DNA of 64,000 bases from Methylocella silvestris (GCF_002891535.1 NZ_PDZR01000023.1:1-64000); one strand, 5' to 3'; shown: positions 17,432 through 28,440, counted from the first letter of the stretch. A program made the numbers and translations. Notes: generated by a model not told the origin, from the letters alone.

Positions 17432-18471
17432 GATCCTGCGGCGACGGCGGGAAGGCTCGCCCGGTTCGAAGCTTCAACGAGTTTCAACAGGGTAGACGCT
17501 GCGCGGCCGTCGTCAATGGCGGCTGCCGCCAGCCTTGCGCCCTCGCGGAGATCGCCCGCGCGGCCGGCGACGATGAGCGCCGCGGCGGCGTTTAGGACAG
17601 CGATGTCACGATAAGGCGATTTTCGCCCCTCGAGCACGGCTTTCAGGGCGGAGGCGTTGAAGGCTGGAGAGCCGCCCTTGAGGTCCGCAAGCGCCGCGCG
17701 CTTGAGACCGGCGTCTTCCGGTGTGATGTCGAATGAGCGAATCGCGCCATTCTCCAGCGCGACCACATGCGTCGGACCGGTGGTCGTCGCCTCGTCGAGC
17801 CCGTCGGCGCCGTGAACCAGCCAGACGCGAGTCGAGCCAAGCGCGCGCAGCGCCTCCGCCAGCGGCTCCAGCAATTCTTTCGCATAGACGCCGAGCAGCT
17901 GATATTTGACGCCGGCCGGATTTGCGAGCGGGCCAAGGATATTGAAGATGGTCCGCGTTCCTAGCTCCGTGCGCGCCGCAGCCACATGGCGCATCGCCGC
18001 ATGATGGGCCTGAGCGCTCATGAAAGCGACCCCGGCGGCGCCAAGACAGGCCTCGACCTCGGGTGCGCCAAGACCGATTTTAACGCCAAGCGCCGACAGC
18101 ACGTCGCTCGCGCCCGACTGCGACGAGGCGGCGCGGTTGCCATGCTTCGCCACCGGAACGCCGCAAGCGGAAACGATCAGCGCGGCGAGGGTCGAGACAT
18201 TATAGGTCGAATGCCCATCGCCTCCCGTGCCGACGATATCCATCGCGTCGGCAGGCGCTTCGATCCGAAGCATCCGCGCGCGCATGGCGGCGACTGCGCC
18301 GACGATCTCCGCGATCGTCTCGCCGCGAACCCGCAGCGCCATCAAGAAGCCGCCGAGCTGGGCCGGCGTCGCCGCCCCCTCGAAAATAAGGTCGAACGCC
18401 TGCGTCGCCTCCGCCTGCGTCAGGCTGGCGCCCGTCGCAAGTTTGGCGATCAACGGTTTCATGGCGTCCAA
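17422..18471 (-). CDS. trpD: Anthranilate phosphoribosyltransferase
   Basis: A 349-aa enzyme transferring phosphoribose from PRPP to anthranilate. The PRPP loop appears as [14 protein letters not shown] (~82-95), followed by [17 protein letters not shown] and the anthranilate-site region near [19 protein letters not shown] (one conserved His-His-Ala run). The protein has the usual N-terminal helical domain. It begins 10 nt after the trpG stop and overlaps trpC. Confidence 0.96.
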   Translation of the reverse strand: MDAMKPLIAKLATGASLTQAEATQAFDLIFEGAATPAQLGGFLMALRVRGETIAEIVGAVAAMRARMLRIEAPADAMDIVGTGGDGHSTYNVSTLAALIVSACGVPVAKHGNRAASSQSGASDVLSALGVKIGLGAPEVEACLGAAGVAFMSAQAHHAAMRHVAAARTELGTRTIFNILGPLANPAGVKYQLLGVYAKELLEPLAEALRALGSTRVWLVHGADGLDEATTTGPTHVVALENGAIRSFDITPEDAGLKRAALADLKGGSPAFNASALKAVLEGRKSPYRDIAVLNAAAALIVAGRAGDLREGARLAAAAIDDGRAASTLLKLVEASNRASLPAVAAGSCP

Positions 18472-18481
18472 TATTCAATCC

Positions 18482-19087
18482 TCATACGACGGCGACGCGG
18501 CGCGTTGCGTTCCAGCGCGCGGCGAGGGTGAGGAAATTGTCAAAGATCCGCAGTCCATGCTCGGAGGCGATGCTTTCGGGATGAAACTGGACTCCATGCG
18601 CCGGAAAACGCCGATGCGACAGGCCCATGATGAGCCCATCCGTCTGCGCCGTCACCTTGAGGTCCGCCGGGGCGGTTTCGGCGCGAACGACCAGTGAATG
18701 GTAGCGCACGGCGCGGAACGGCCCATTGATGCCGTGAAACAGCGCTTCGCCCTGATGCTCGATGGTCGCGATCTTGCCATGCACGGGGGCTGGCGCGCGC
18801 ACGATTTCGCCGCCATAGGCCTCGCCCAGCGCCTGATGTCCGAGGCAGACGCCAAAGATCGGGATAGTGGGCGCCGCGGCCTTGATGAGGTCGAGGCAGA
18901 TCCCCGCCTCAGGCGGCCCGCAGGGCCCCGGCGAGAGCACGATTCCGTCAGGGGCGGAGGCCAGGATTTCTTCGACGCTGACCTTGTCGTTGCGATGGAC
19001 AGTAACGTCCGCCCCGAGGCTGCCGAGGCAATGCACGAGGTTCCAGGTGAAACTGTCGTAATTGTCGATGAGCGTTATGGCGGTCAC
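18482..19087 (-). CDS. trpG: Anthranilate synthase component II (glutamine amidotransferase)
   Basis: A class I glutamine amidotransferase of about 201 aa that feeds ammonia to TrpE. The catalytic triad is visible: Cys in GVCLGHQALGE and His-Glu in HGVQFHPES. The LIDNYDSFTWNLV opening marks the true N-terminus. The GTG start at complement 19087 (VTAITLIDNYDSF) is preferred; a TTG 30 codons upstream would add a tail unlike the family. No strong ribosome site precedes either, so the start is uncertain. It lies between trpE and trpD in the same operon. As in other bacteria it could also serve para-aminobenzoate synthesis. Confidence 0.92.
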   Translation of the reverse strand: MTAITLIDNYDSFTWNLVHCLGSLGADVTVHRNDKVSVEEILASAPDGIVLSPGPCGPPEAGICLDLIKAAAPTIPIFGVCLGHQALGEAYGGEIVRAPAPVHGKIATIEHQGEALFHGINGPFRAVRYHSLVVRAETAPADLKVTAQTDGLIMGLSHRRFPAHGVQFHPESIASEHGLRIFDNFLTLAARWNATRRVAVV

Positions 19088-19189
19088 GGGCTTTAGTCCG
19101 TCTCGTAAACCGCTCTTTTGCGGCGCGGGGTCGGCAAGGTCAAGGAGGATCGCCCGAGACGGTGAGGCGTTGCGCAAAGCGGTCGTCGT

Positions 19190-20707
19190 CTACTGTCCGC
19201 GTTTGGCCCGCGACGCGAAACGTACGGCCTCCTCGGCGGCGCGGAACAGAGCTTGCGCCTTGTTGACGCATTCGCGCTGCTCATAGGCCGGGTCGCTGTC
19301 ATAGACGATGCCTGCGCCCGACTGCACATGCATCACGCCGTCCTTGACCATGGCGGTCCGCAAGATGATGCAGGTGTCCATCTCGCCGGATGCGCCGAAA
19401 TAGCCGATGCAGCCGCCATAGACGCCGCGCTTGTCGGTCTCCAGTTCGTCGATGATCTCCATGGCGCGAAGTTTGGGCGCTCCCGAAACGGTGCCGGCCG
19501 GGAAGCCGGCGCTGAGAGCGTCGATCGCGTCATGCGTCTTCGAGAGCCGGCCCTCGACGTTCGAGACGATGTGCATGACATGGCTGTAGCGTTCGATGGC
19601 GAATTGCTCCGTCACCTTGACGGAGCCGATCTCGGCGACGCGGCCGACGTCGTTGCGGCCAAGATCGAGCAGCATCAGATGCTCGGCGCATTCTTTCTCG
19701 TCGCCAAGAAGGTCCTGCGCCAACGCATCGTCCTCGGCCTTGGTCTTGCCGCGCCAGCGGGTGCCGGCGATGGGCCGGATCGTGACCTTGCCGTCGCGCA
19801 GCCGGACCAGAATTTCAGGGCTCGAGCAGACGATCTGGAACGGTCCGAAATCAAGGTAGCAGAGGAAGGGCGAGGGATTGACCCGGCGCAGGGCGCGGTA
19901 GAGCGCGAAAGGATGCAGCCCAAAAGGGGCCGAAAAGCGTTGCGACAGCACGACCTGAAAAATATCGCCGGCGCGGACGTAATCCTTGGCGCGCGCGACC
20001 ATCTCGTGAAACCGCGCCTCGCTGGTATTTGACGTCGGCGCGACAGTCGAAAGTGCGGGATCGGCCGCGACCCAGTCATGTTGAAGCGGCCCCTCCAGCG
20101 TCACGCTCACCGCGTCGATCCGCTCGCGGGCATGGTCATAGGCGGCAAGGAAGGCAACGCCGGGGGCAGGGCGCAGCGGCGTCACGACGAAAATTTCCTC
20201 CCGGACGGCGTCAAACACGACCATCACCGTCGGGCGCATCATCATGGCGTCCGGCGCGCCGAGCGGATCTGGCTTCGGCGCGCCAAGCTGCTCCATCTGG
20301 CGCGCCATATCATAGCCGAGATAGCCGAAGACGCCGGCCGCCATCGGCGGCAGCTCCTCGCTGGCGTCAATGCGGGATTCTGCAATCAGCGCACGCAACG
20401 CATCGAGCGGGGGCTCCGCGCAGGGCGAAAAACGATTGGGATCGCTCAAGGCGAATCGGTTGATTTCGGCTCTGTCGCCGAAAGCGCGCCAGACGATATC
20501 GGGGTCGAGGCCGATCATGGAGTAGCGGCCCCGCGTGGCCCCGCCTTCGACGGATTCCAGCAGGAAGATGCGTCCGACGCGCCCCGCCGACAGCTTCAAA
20601 AAGGCGGAAACCGGCGTTTCGAGATCGGCGATCAGGCGCGCCGAGACCAGGCAGGGACGACCGGCCGCATAGGCGCTCGCGCAATCCGCATGAGCTGGAA
20701 AATCCAT
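19190..20707 (-). CDS. trpE: Anthranilate synthase component I
   Basis: A 505-aa chorismate-using enzyme catalysing the first step of tryptophan synthesis with TrpG. The N-terminal region carries the feedback-sensing LLES motif (in IFLLESVEGG), so tryptophan inhibition is likely retained. The catalytic half contains RNDVGRV, SFPAGT-like FPAGTVSGAPK and YGGCIGYFG. It is not fused to TrpG, unlike the TrpEG of Rhizobium and Brucella. The gene starts 10 nt after the ppiD stop; this leaves no room for a trp leader peptide or attenuator directly in front. Confidence 0.96.
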   Translation of the reverse strand: MDFPAHADCASAYAAGRPCLVSARLIADLETPVSAFLKLSAGRVGRIFLLESVEGGATRGRYSMIGLDPDIVWRAFGDRAEINRFALSDPNRFSPCAEPPLDALRALIAESRIDASEELPPMAAGVFGYLGYDMARQMEQLGAPKPDPLGAPDAMMMRPTVMVVFDAVREEIFVVTPLRPAPGVAFLAAYDHARERIDAVSVTLEGPLQHDWVAADPALSTVAPTSNTSEARFHEMVARAKDYVRAGDIFQVVLSQRFSAPFGLHPFALYRALRRVNPSPFLCYLDFGPFQIVCSSPEILVRLRDGKVTIRPIAGTRWRGKTKAEDDALAQDLLGDEKECAEHLMLLDLGRNDVGRVAEIGSVKVTEQFAIERYSHVMHIVSNVEGRLSKTHDAIDALSAGFPAGTVSGAPKLRAMEIIDELETDKRGVYGGCIGYFGASGEMDTCIILRTAMVKDGVMHVQSGAGIVYDSDPAYEQRECVNKAQALFRAAEEAVRFASRAKRGQ

Positions 20708-20717
20708 CGCCGTCGTC

Positions 20718-22628
20718 TCAGTAAAGGTCAGCTGAGCCGCCCGTCGCGGCCGCGAGCGCCTGCGCGTTGATCTTCACCCCGAGCTTGTTTTGCAGCGTCC
20801 CGAGATATTGCGTCACCAGATCATCGGAATAGGATTTCTTCACTTCATTCGCCAAGGAGACGAGCGTTGCGTCAGCGAAATCGATCGGCGGCGCGGTTGC
20901 GCCGGCGACCTTGAACACGAGCCGCTCGCCGGCGTCGAGCCGCGTCGAGCCGACGCCGCCGACTCCGACGTTGAACGCCTGGGCGACAGCCGGCTGCGGA
21001 AAATCATCGCCTCCGCCGCGCCGCACATTCTGCGCCCGCTTGACCGCAAAACCGCCTTCGGCGGCGACCTTTGCCATGGGCTCGCCGGACTCGAGCCGCT
21101 TTGTCAGTTCGATGGACTTGGCCGTCATCAGCTTCGCTGTCTCGTCGTCGCGCCAGGCCTTTTCGACGGCGGGTTTCGCCTCCTCGAAGCTCTTCTGCCG
21201 CGCCCTGTCTATTTTGCCGACCTCGAACCATTGATAGCCGCCCTGCGGCAGGCTCAACGTTTCGTTGTCAACGCCAAGATCGGAGGCGAAGGCGGCTTTC
21301 AGCAATGCCGCGCCGTTTGCAAGATCGGCGATCGGGACGCCGGCCGCATCCTTGCCGCCGGCGTCAACTGCCGGAATGACGCGGACCTCGAGACTGGCGC
21401 TCTTTGCCGCCTCGGTCAGCGTTTTGCCGGACGCGCGCTGATCCTCGATGGCGTCATGCAGGCGCGCGATTTCGCCGCGCGCCCTTGTCGTGGCGATCTC
21501 TTTCTTGATCTCGTCCTTGACGTCATCGAACGGCTTTGCGCTCGACGGCTGGATAGCGGCGACGCGAATGAGCACGCTGCCGAATTGCGTCTTGACGGGC
21601 GCGCTGACCGCACTCTCGGGAAGGGCGAAGGCAACGTCTGCGACAGCCTTGTCGATCAGCTGGCTCCGCGTCACGAGACCGAGCGAAACATCCTTCATGG
21701 TCGAGCCCTGCTGGGCGACGACGTCCTCGAAGCTTGCGCCGCCATCGAGTTTTTCGCGCGCAGCCGCCGCGGCGGCAGGGTCGGAGAAGAACAGCTGATC
21801 GATCTGGCGCTTCTCGGGCGAGCCATATTTTTCGCCCTTGATTTCATCGTAACGGCGCAGCGCGTCGGCGTCCGAAACGACGTCCAGCTTTGCAACGCTC
21901 TCCGGGGTCAGGGTCAAGGTGACAAGGGCGCGGTATTCTGGTGCGGAATAGCCGAGTTTGCGATCCTCGAAATATTTGCGGAGTTCATCGTCGGACGGCA
22001 AAGCGACCTCTCCGGCAGCGGCGGCTGGCAGCACAAAATATTCGAGCGTGCGCGTCTCGGACTGGTAGCGATGAATCAGTTCAAGCATGGCTTTGGGCAA
22101 TTGCAGGCCGTTCGTCATGGAATCGATCAGCTCCTGACGCAGATAGACGCCGCGCTGCTCGCGCACAAAGGCCTTTTCGGTGAGGCCATTGTCACGCAGC
22201 AGCTCCTCGAAGCGGGCGCGGTCGAATTGGCCGGTCGGCCCCTTGAAAGAAGGGTCGGCGGCAATCGTGCGCGCGATCTCGGCGTCGCTCATCGCAAGGC
22301 CAAGCGCATGCGTCTCCTGATCGAGCACCGTCTCGCTGATGAGCCGGGAAAGAACCTGGCGATCGAGGCCGTAGCGCTTGGCTTCATCATTGGTGATGGC
22401 GCGCCGCGCCTGCCGCTGCGCCCGCTGCAATTCAGTCTGGTAGGCGAAGCGGAAGGCCTCGGTCGTGATCTGTTCGTTGCCGACTTCGGCGAGCTTATTT
22501 GCGCCAAAGCCCCGGAAAATATCGCCGATGCCCCAGACCGCGAAGCTCAGAATGATGAATCCGAGCACGATCCCCATGACCGTTCGGCCGATCCAGCCCT
22601 GTGTCGCGGCGCGCATGGCGTCAAGCAT
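20718..22628 (-). CDS. ppiD: PpiD-type membrane-anchored peptidyl-prolyl isomerase
   Basis: A 636-aa periplasmic chaperone anchored by one N-terminal membrane helix (residues ~14-34, VMGIVLGFIILSFAVWGIG). A SurA-N-like domain follows (40-200), then a parvulin-like rotamase domain (about 275-360) and a second C-terminal chaperone part. It assists proteins leaving the Sec translocon. The start MLDAMRAA (complement 22628) gives the standard N-terminus; an upstream ATG 17 codons earlier is less likely. It heads the trp-moa operon and diverges from tpiA, with about 140 nt between the starts. Confidence 0.92.
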   Translation of the reverse strand: MLDAMRAATQGWIGRTVMGIVLGFIILSFAVWGIGDIFRGFGANKLAEVGNEQITTEAFRFAYQTELQRAQRQARRAITNDEAKRYGLDRQVLSRLISETVLDQETHALGLAMSDAEIARTIAADPSFKGPTGQFDRARFEELLRDNGLTEKAFVREQRGVYLRQELIDSMTNGLQLPKAMLELIHRYQSETRTLEYFVLPAAAAGEVALPSDDELRKYFEDRKLGYSAPEYRALVTLTLTPESVAKLDVVSDADALRRYDEIKGEKYGSPEKRQIDQLFFSDPAAAAAAREKLDGGASFEDVVAQQGSTMKDVSLGLVTRSQLIDKAVADVAFALPESAVSAPVKTQFGSVLIRVAAIQPSSAKPFDDVKDEIKKEIATTRARGEIARLHDAIEDQRASGKTLTEAAKSASLEVRVIPAVDAGGKDAAGVPIADLANGAALLKAAFASDLGVDNETLSLPQGGYQWFEVGKIDRARQKSFEEAKPAVEKAWRDDETAKLMTAKSIELTKRLESGEPMAKVAAEGGFAVKRAQNVRRGGGDDFPQPAVAQAFNVGVGGVGSTRLDAGERLVFKVAGATAPPIDFADATLVSLANEVKKSYSDDLVTQYLGTLQNKLGVKINAQALAAATGGSADLY

Positions 22629-22769
22629 TTGGTTATTATCTTTCCCGAGAGAGCTCGCGGCCAAGCTTGGGCCAAACATTTACAAATTCGGGCGGGACTA
22701 TAAGAAGGTGCGCTATCGCTTGCAACGCGTCTGCGGCTCATCGTGAGCCTTAAAGCCGGAAGCTTGACA

Positions 22770-23561
22770 ATGACAAACGGACCCTCGCGGTCGGAACGCC
22801 GTCCCCTCGTCGCCGGCAACTGGAAAATGAACGGTCTGCGCAAGGATCTTATCGAGGCGGAGAAAATTTGTGCGGCGACGGCCGCCGGCGAAGCCGGCGA
22901 GGCAGAGGTTGTGATCTGTCTGCCGGCGACTTTGCTGATTTCCGCGGCGCCCGCTTGCGAGGCGGCGGGGGTCGGGCTCGGCGGCCAGCATTGCCATGGC
23001 GAGCCGAAGGGGCCGTTTACCGGCGATCTCTCGGCGGAAATGCTGAGGGACGCCGGCGCCTCCTATGTCATTCTCGGCCATTCCGAGCGCAGAGCCGGCC
23101 ACAATGAAGGCAACTCCGCCGTGCGCGAAAAAACACGCGGGGCTTTCCGGGCGGGGCTGACCGCGATCGTCTGCGTCGGCGAGACACGCGGGCAGCGCGA
23201 GGCGGGCGACGCTTTGCCGATCGTCGGCTCGCAGCTCACTGGCTCGATTCCCGGCGAGGCGACGCCGCAAAACCTCGTGATCGCTTATGAGCCGGTGTGG
23301 GCGATCGGCACGGGACTGACGCCGACGCTGCGGGATATCGCCGAGATGCACCGCTTCATCCGCGAGCGGGTCGGCGTCGATCTGCCGCGCATTCGTGACG
23401 GGATCCGCATCCTTTATGGCGGCTCCGTCAAACCGAACAACGCGGCCGATCTGATGCGCGTGCCGAACGTCGATGGCGCCCTCGTCGGCGGGGCCAGCCT
23501 GACCGCCAAGGATTTTATGGGGATCGCGAGCGTTTATCGCGACTATTGCCTGGCGTCCTGA
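22770..23561 (+). CDS. tpiA: Triosephosphate isomerase
   Basis: A 263-aa TIM-barrel enzyme interconverting dihydroxyacetone phosphate and glyceraldehyde 3-phosphate. Catalytic residues are visible: Lys in GNWKMNG, His in ILGHSERR and Glu in AYEPVWAIGTG; the phosphate loop ends YGGSVKPNN. The ATG at 22770 is preferred because GGAAG lies 8 nt before it; a GTG nine codons upstream is possible. It starts the tpiA-secG-pyrG series. A 218-nt gap with no gene separates it from secG. Confidence 0.96.
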   Translation: MTNGPSRSERRPLVAGNWKMNGLRKDLIEAEKICAATAAGEAGEAEVVICLPATLLISAAPACEAAGVGLGGQHCHGEPKGPFTGDLSAEMLRDAGASYVILGHSERRAGHNEGNSAVREKTRGAFRAGLTAIVCVGETRGQREAGDALPIVGSQLTGSIPGEATPQNLVIAYEPVWAIGTGLTPTLRDIAEMHRFIRERVGVDLPRIRDGIRILYGGSVKPNNAADLMRVPNVDGALVGGASLTAKDFMGIASVYRDYCLAS

Positions 23562-23779
23562 GCCGATTGTGAGCGCTGGCGACGCGCCCGACAGGCGTCG
23601 CGCGAGTTCCGCCGAGGTTCAGCCGCTTTATTTGCTGGCGCCTTCCCTGCCGCCCGTTGTAGAACCCGGCAAATCCAGCGCCGCTGCGGAACGCAGGCGG
23701 CGCTGCTGGCATTCCTTAATCCTAAAGACCGAAATCGGGGTCAACGACCCTTGAGGCGTAATCAGGGAAGAGAGTTTCG

Positions 23780-24145
23780 ATGCAGACGGTGCTGATCGTC
23801 ATCCACCTTATGATCGTCGTGGCGCTGGTCGTGACGGTGCTGCTGCAGCGGTCGGAAGGCGGCGCGCTCGGCGTTGGGGGCGGCGGCGGCTTCATGACCG
23901 GCCGCGGACAGGCCAATGTGCTGACCCGGGCGACGGCGATTCTCGCCGCCCTTTTCTTCGCAACGAGCCTTGGGCTGACGGCGCTCGCCAAATATACGCA
24001 GGGGCCTGCGTCGATTCTGCAGCATATCCCGGAAGCCTCGCCAAATGCGCCGGCGGCTCCGGCCACAGGCGGCGGCCTGCTCGATCAGCTGAAGCAACTC
24101 GAAGATCAGCGCCAGTCCGCTCCCCCGGCTGCGCCGCCGCGTTGA
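23780..24145 (+). CDS. secG: Protein-export membrane protein SecG
   Basis: A 121-aa subunit of the SecYEG translocon. It has two membrane helices (residues ~3-22 and ~52-70) around a Gly-rich loop containing SEGGALGVGGGGG, the SecG hallmark. The C-terminal tail is Pro/Ala-rich as in other Alphaproteobacteria. The ATG at 23780 immediately precedes the first helix and GGAAGAG lies upstream. Its position before pyrG is conserved in the group. Confidence 0.93.
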   Translation: MQTVLIVIHLMIVVALVVTVLLQRSEGGALGVGGGGGFMTGRGQANVLTRATAILAALFFATSLGLTALAKYTQGPASILQHIPEASPNAPAAPATGGGLLDQLKQLEDQRQSAPPAAPPR

Positions 24146-24268
24146 CGGTCAGCCTCGTCGTCTGAGCAGCCAAACCCGCCGCGCCCGGGCGCTGCCGGAA
24201 AGATCTTCACTGTGGACGATCCGAGGAGGGAGCGGAATAGGCTTCCTCTTGCGGCGAAACTCGGATAG

Positions 24269-25909
<1,641 letters not shown>

Positions 25910-25958
25910 TCCAGCAGGACGGCAAAGACGATCCAGCTCCTTCGAGCAAATCAGCTCC

Positions 25959-26005
25959 TAGAGCATTTTCGGCAAAAGTTGCAGACTTTTGCGATAAGAA
26001 AATGC
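25959..26005. repeat. REP-like nested stem-loop beginning TAGAGC
   Basis: TAGAGC (25959-25964) leads into an outer 8-bp stem GCATTTTC (25963-25970)/GAAAATGC (25998-26005) and an inner 7-bp stem CAAAAGT (25973-25979)/ACTTTTG (25985-25991). This resembles the GAGCATTTTC...GAAAATGC intergenic elements familiar from Bradyrhizobium and relatives. Confidence 0.7.
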
Positions 26006-26020
26006 GTTGAAACAAAGAGA

Positions 26021-26061
26021 TAGAGCCTTTTCACGATTCCATGAATTATGAAAAGGCTCTA
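26021..26061. repeat. Perfect 13-bp inverted repeat beginning TAGAGC
   Basis: TAGAGCCTTTTCA (26021-26033) and TGAAAAGGCTCTA (26049-26061) are exact reverse complements with a 15-nt loop. It starts 16 nt after the previous element and ends 12 nt before the aldo/keto reductase ATG, so an RNA hairpin here would lie just upstream of that gene's ribosome site. Confidence 0.75.
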
Positions 26062-26073
26062 ACGGAGGTCGTC

Positions 26074-27144
26074 ATGGAGTTGCGTCAGCTCGGCCGCACC
26101 AATCTCAATGTGCCGGCGATCTGCCTTGGCACCATGACCTGGGGCCAGCAGAACACCGAAGCCGACGCCCATGCGCAGATGGATTATGCGCTGGAGCAGG
26201 GGGTCAACTTCTTCGACGCCGCCGAGATGTATCCCATTCCGCCGAACCCCGAGACCCAAGGGTCGACCGAGCAGTTCATCGGCAGCTGGTTCAAGGCCCG
26301 CAACAATCGTGACAAAATCATCCTCGCGACCAAGGTCTCGGGCCGCGGCCAGGCCAATTGGCTGCGCGGCGGCGTGAAACCCTACAGGCTGTTCGGGAAG
26401 CCGACGGAGCTTAATCGCAAGAACATCTTTTACGCCGTCGATCAATCGCTGCGGCGGCTCCAGACCGACTATATCGACCTGTACCAGCTGCATTGGCCCG
26501 ATCGGCCGGTGCAGCTGTTCGCGGACCGCTCGACGACGTTCCGCCAGCCCGCCAAGAGGCCCGAAAATCCAATTCCCGAGACCGTCGAAATTCTCAGTGA
26601 ACTCGTGAAGGCCGGCAAGATCCGCCATTTTGGCGTCTCCAATGAAACCGCCTGGGGAACCATGCGCTTTGTCGCCGCGGCGGAAGCCGGCAAGGGCCCC
26701 CGCGTCGTCTCAATTCAAAACGCCTATAATCTGCTGAACCGGACGTTTGAGATCGACCTTGCTGAAATCGCCATGCGCGAACAGGTCGGCCTGCTTGCCT
26801 ATTCGCCATTGCTGCAAGGCTATCTTAGCGGCAAATATCAGGGCGGCGCGCGACCGCCGGGGGCGCGAACGACCTTGTTTGGCCGCGCGCAGCGCTGTGA
26901 AAAGCCCGGCGTCGAAGAAGCCATCGGCAAATATCTAGTGATCGCAAGGGAATTCGGCCTCGACCCGGCGCAAATGGCGCTGGCCTTCGTGACCTCACGC
27001 CCATTCGTGACGTCAACCATCATCGGCGCGACGACGATGGAGCAGCTGAAGATCGATATCGGCTCGACCAAGGTGACGATTCCGCCCGAGGTCGAAGACA
27101 GGATCAATGCCGTACATCAGACGAGCGGCAATCTCGCGCCGTAA
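26074..27144 (+). CDS. Aldo/keto reductase, Tas-like
   Basis: A 356-aa NADPH-dependent oxidoreductase of the aldo/keto reductase superfamily. The catalytic tetrad can be traced: Asp in FFDAAEMYP, Tyr in the same block, Lys in IILATKVSG and His in YQLHWPDR. The QTDYIDLYQLHWPDR phrase and the long loop after it are typical of the Tas/YghZ-type branch. Start at 26074 (MELRQLGRTN) is supported by GGAGG 5 nt upstream; the frame extends 11 codons further only by reading through the inverted repeat. Substrate is unknown. It converges on queF with 6 nt between stops. Confidence 0.88.
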   Translation: MELRQLGRTNLNVPAICLGTMTWGQQNTEADAHAQMDYALEQGVNFFDAAEMYPIPPNPETQGSTEQFIGSWFKARNNRDKIILATKVSGRGQANWLRGGVKPYRLFGKPTELNRKNIFYAVDQSLRRLQTDYIDLYQLHWPDRPVQLFADRSTTFRQPAKRPENPIPETVEILSELVKAGKIRHFGVSNETAWGTMRFVAAAEAGKGPRVVSIQNAYNLLNRTFEIDLAEIAMREQVGLLAYSPLLQGYLSGKYQGGARPPGARTTLFGRAQRCEKPGVEEAIGKYLVIAREFGLDPAQMALAFVTSRPFVTSTIIGATTMEQLKIDIGSTKVTIPPEVEDRINAVHQTSGNLAP

Positions 27145-27150
27145 AACGCG

Positions 27151-27612
27151 TCAGCCGCGGCCGCGATACGGCGGCACGCCCTGGTCCGGCAGCCACAGGC
27201 CAGGGGGCGGCGCTCCCGTCGACCAGAATACGTCGATCGGCATGCCGCCGCGCGGATACCAATAGCCGCCGATGCGCAGCCAGCGCGGCGTCAGCACGGC
27301 GACGAGATCCTTGCCAATCCGCACTGTGCAGTCCTCGTGGAACGCGCCTTCGTTGCGGAAGGAGCCCAGATAAAGCTTCAGCGACTTTGATTCGACGATC
27401 CATTTGTCCGGCGCATAGTCGATGACAAGGAGCGCGAAGTCGGGCTGTCCCGTGACCGGGCAGAGCGATGTGAATTCGGGTGCGGTAAAGCGGGCGAGAT
27501 AAAGCGCGTCCTCATGCGGATTCGCCACCCGTTCGAGCGTCGCCTCCTCCGGCGAGCGCGGCAGGGCGATGCTTGCGCCGAGTTGGCTCGCGCCATCGTG
27601 AATTTTTACCAT
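27151..27612 (-). CDS. queF: NADPH-dependent 7-cyano-7-deazaguanine reductase QueF
   Basis: A 153-aa T-fold enzyme reducing preQ0 to preQ1 in queuosine tRNA modification. The QueF motif ESKSLKLY (about residues 73-80) and the nucleophilic cysteine in [11 protein letters not shown] (about 49-59) are both present. The size matches the short unimodular type. AGAGG lies 4 nt before the ATG. No queC, queD or queE is nearby. It is divergent from a TetR regulator gene across a 195-nt region containing an operator-like palindrome, so TetR control of queF is possible but not shown. Confidence 0.94.
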   Translation of the reverse strand: MVKIHDGASQLGASIALPRSPEEATLERVANPHEDALYLARFTAPEFTSLCPVTGQPDFALLVIDYAPDKWIVESKSLKLYLGSFRNEGAFHEDCTVRIGKDLVAVLTPRWLRIGGYWYPRGGMPIDVFWSTGAPPPGLWLPDQGVPPYRGRG

Positions 27613-27731
27613 ATGGCCTCTTTGAGAAGGGAAGGGCGGCGAAACCCATCCCGGTTGCCCCCTTCTGATCTCGCGAACCGCTGTGTGCTTTCAAGCCCAA
27701 TTCTGCGCCGCCGAACGAAATCGACTCTTGA

Positions 27732-27771
27732 GAATCATGATAACAACTATTGACATCTGTTATCGCGATTC
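27732..27771. promoter_or_regulatory. Operator-like inverted repeat at the tetR promoter
   Basis: GAATC-at-GATAACA (27732-27745) is mirrored by TGTTATC-gc-GATTC (27758-27771) across a 12-nt spacer; 12 of 14 positions per arm match. The -35 box TTGACA lies inside the spacer, so a bound dimer would cover it. This is what an autorepressing TetR-family operator is expected to look like. Confidence 0.65.
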
Positions 27772-27778
27772 ATATAGA
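27750..27778 (+). promoter_or_regulatory. Sigma70 promoter of the TetR gene
   Basis: A consensus TTGACA (27750-27755) and TATAGA (27773-27778) are 17 nt apart. Transcription would begin about 20-25 nt before the tetR ATG at 27808. Confidence 0.75.
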
Positions 27779-27807
27779 GCGATATCAAATCGCGGGAGCC
27801 GCATCCG

Positions 27808-28389
27808 ATGAACGAAAAGCCGCTCACGCCCGATGCGATCCTCGATGCGACAGAAGCCGCGCTGCGCCGGTTCGGGCCGACCAAGACGAGCGTTACGGAC
27901 GTCGCCCGCGCGCTGAATGTCAGCCACGGCGCGCTCTACCGGCATTTCGACGGCAAGGCGGAGTTGATCGACGCTGTGGTGGCGCGTTGGCTTGAGCGAC
28001 TCGGTGGCCCACTCGCCGTCATTGCGGCGGAGAGCGGCCCGGCTCCCGAGCGGCTGCGGCGCTGGTTCGATGTGCTGATCGCCTCGCAAACGGCCAAGGC
28101 GCAAAATGATTCGGACCTGTTTCAGGCCTACGCCGGCCTCTCGCGCGCAAATCGATCAATTGTCGCCGCCGAGATGGAGCGGCGCGCGACGCATATCGCC
28201 AAAATCCTCGACGACGGCGCGAAGCAAGGCGCTTTCGCCGCCATCGATCCTGGCGGCGCGGCGCGGGCGATTTTGCATGCGACGGTTCAATTCCACCATC
28301 CGCTGCACGCGGACGAATGGCTCCGTACCGAGGAGTCGCTGAATTTCGACGCGGTATTCCGATTGGTGCTGCGCGGTTTGACACGATAG
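27808..28389 (+). CDS. TetR/AcrR family transcriptional regulator
   Basis: A 193-aa regulator. The N-terminal helix-turn-helix (about residues 9-55) includes TSVTDVARALNVSHGALYRHF, whose parts match the TetR_N consensus, with recognition helix around SHGALYRHF. The C-terminal helical domain (60-193), which would bind a ligand and dimerise, resembles no specific subgroup that I can name. GGGAG lies 10 nt before the ATG. A palindrome overlapping its own promoter suggests autorepression. Possible targets are itself, the divergent queF, or genes elsewhere. Confidence 0.9.
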   Translation: MNEKPLTPDAILDATEAALRRFGPTKTSVTDVARALNVSHGALYRHFDGKAELIDAVVARWLERLGGPLAVIAAESGPAPERLRRWFDVLIASQTAKAQNDSDLFQAYAGLSRANRSIVAAEMERRATHIAKILDDGAKQGAFAAIDPGGAARAILHATVQFHHPLHADEWLRTEESLNFDAVFRLVLRGLTR

Positions 28390-28440
28390 CAGGCGCCCGC
28401 CCGGAGCATTTTGCAAAGAGACCCGAAGCCCCCGGAGCGC

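Noticed and set aside
20790-22703. Long plus-strand open frame (637 codons) opposite ppiD
   Set aside because: Mirror image of the well-supported ppiD gene, no signal for translation and no familiar motif.
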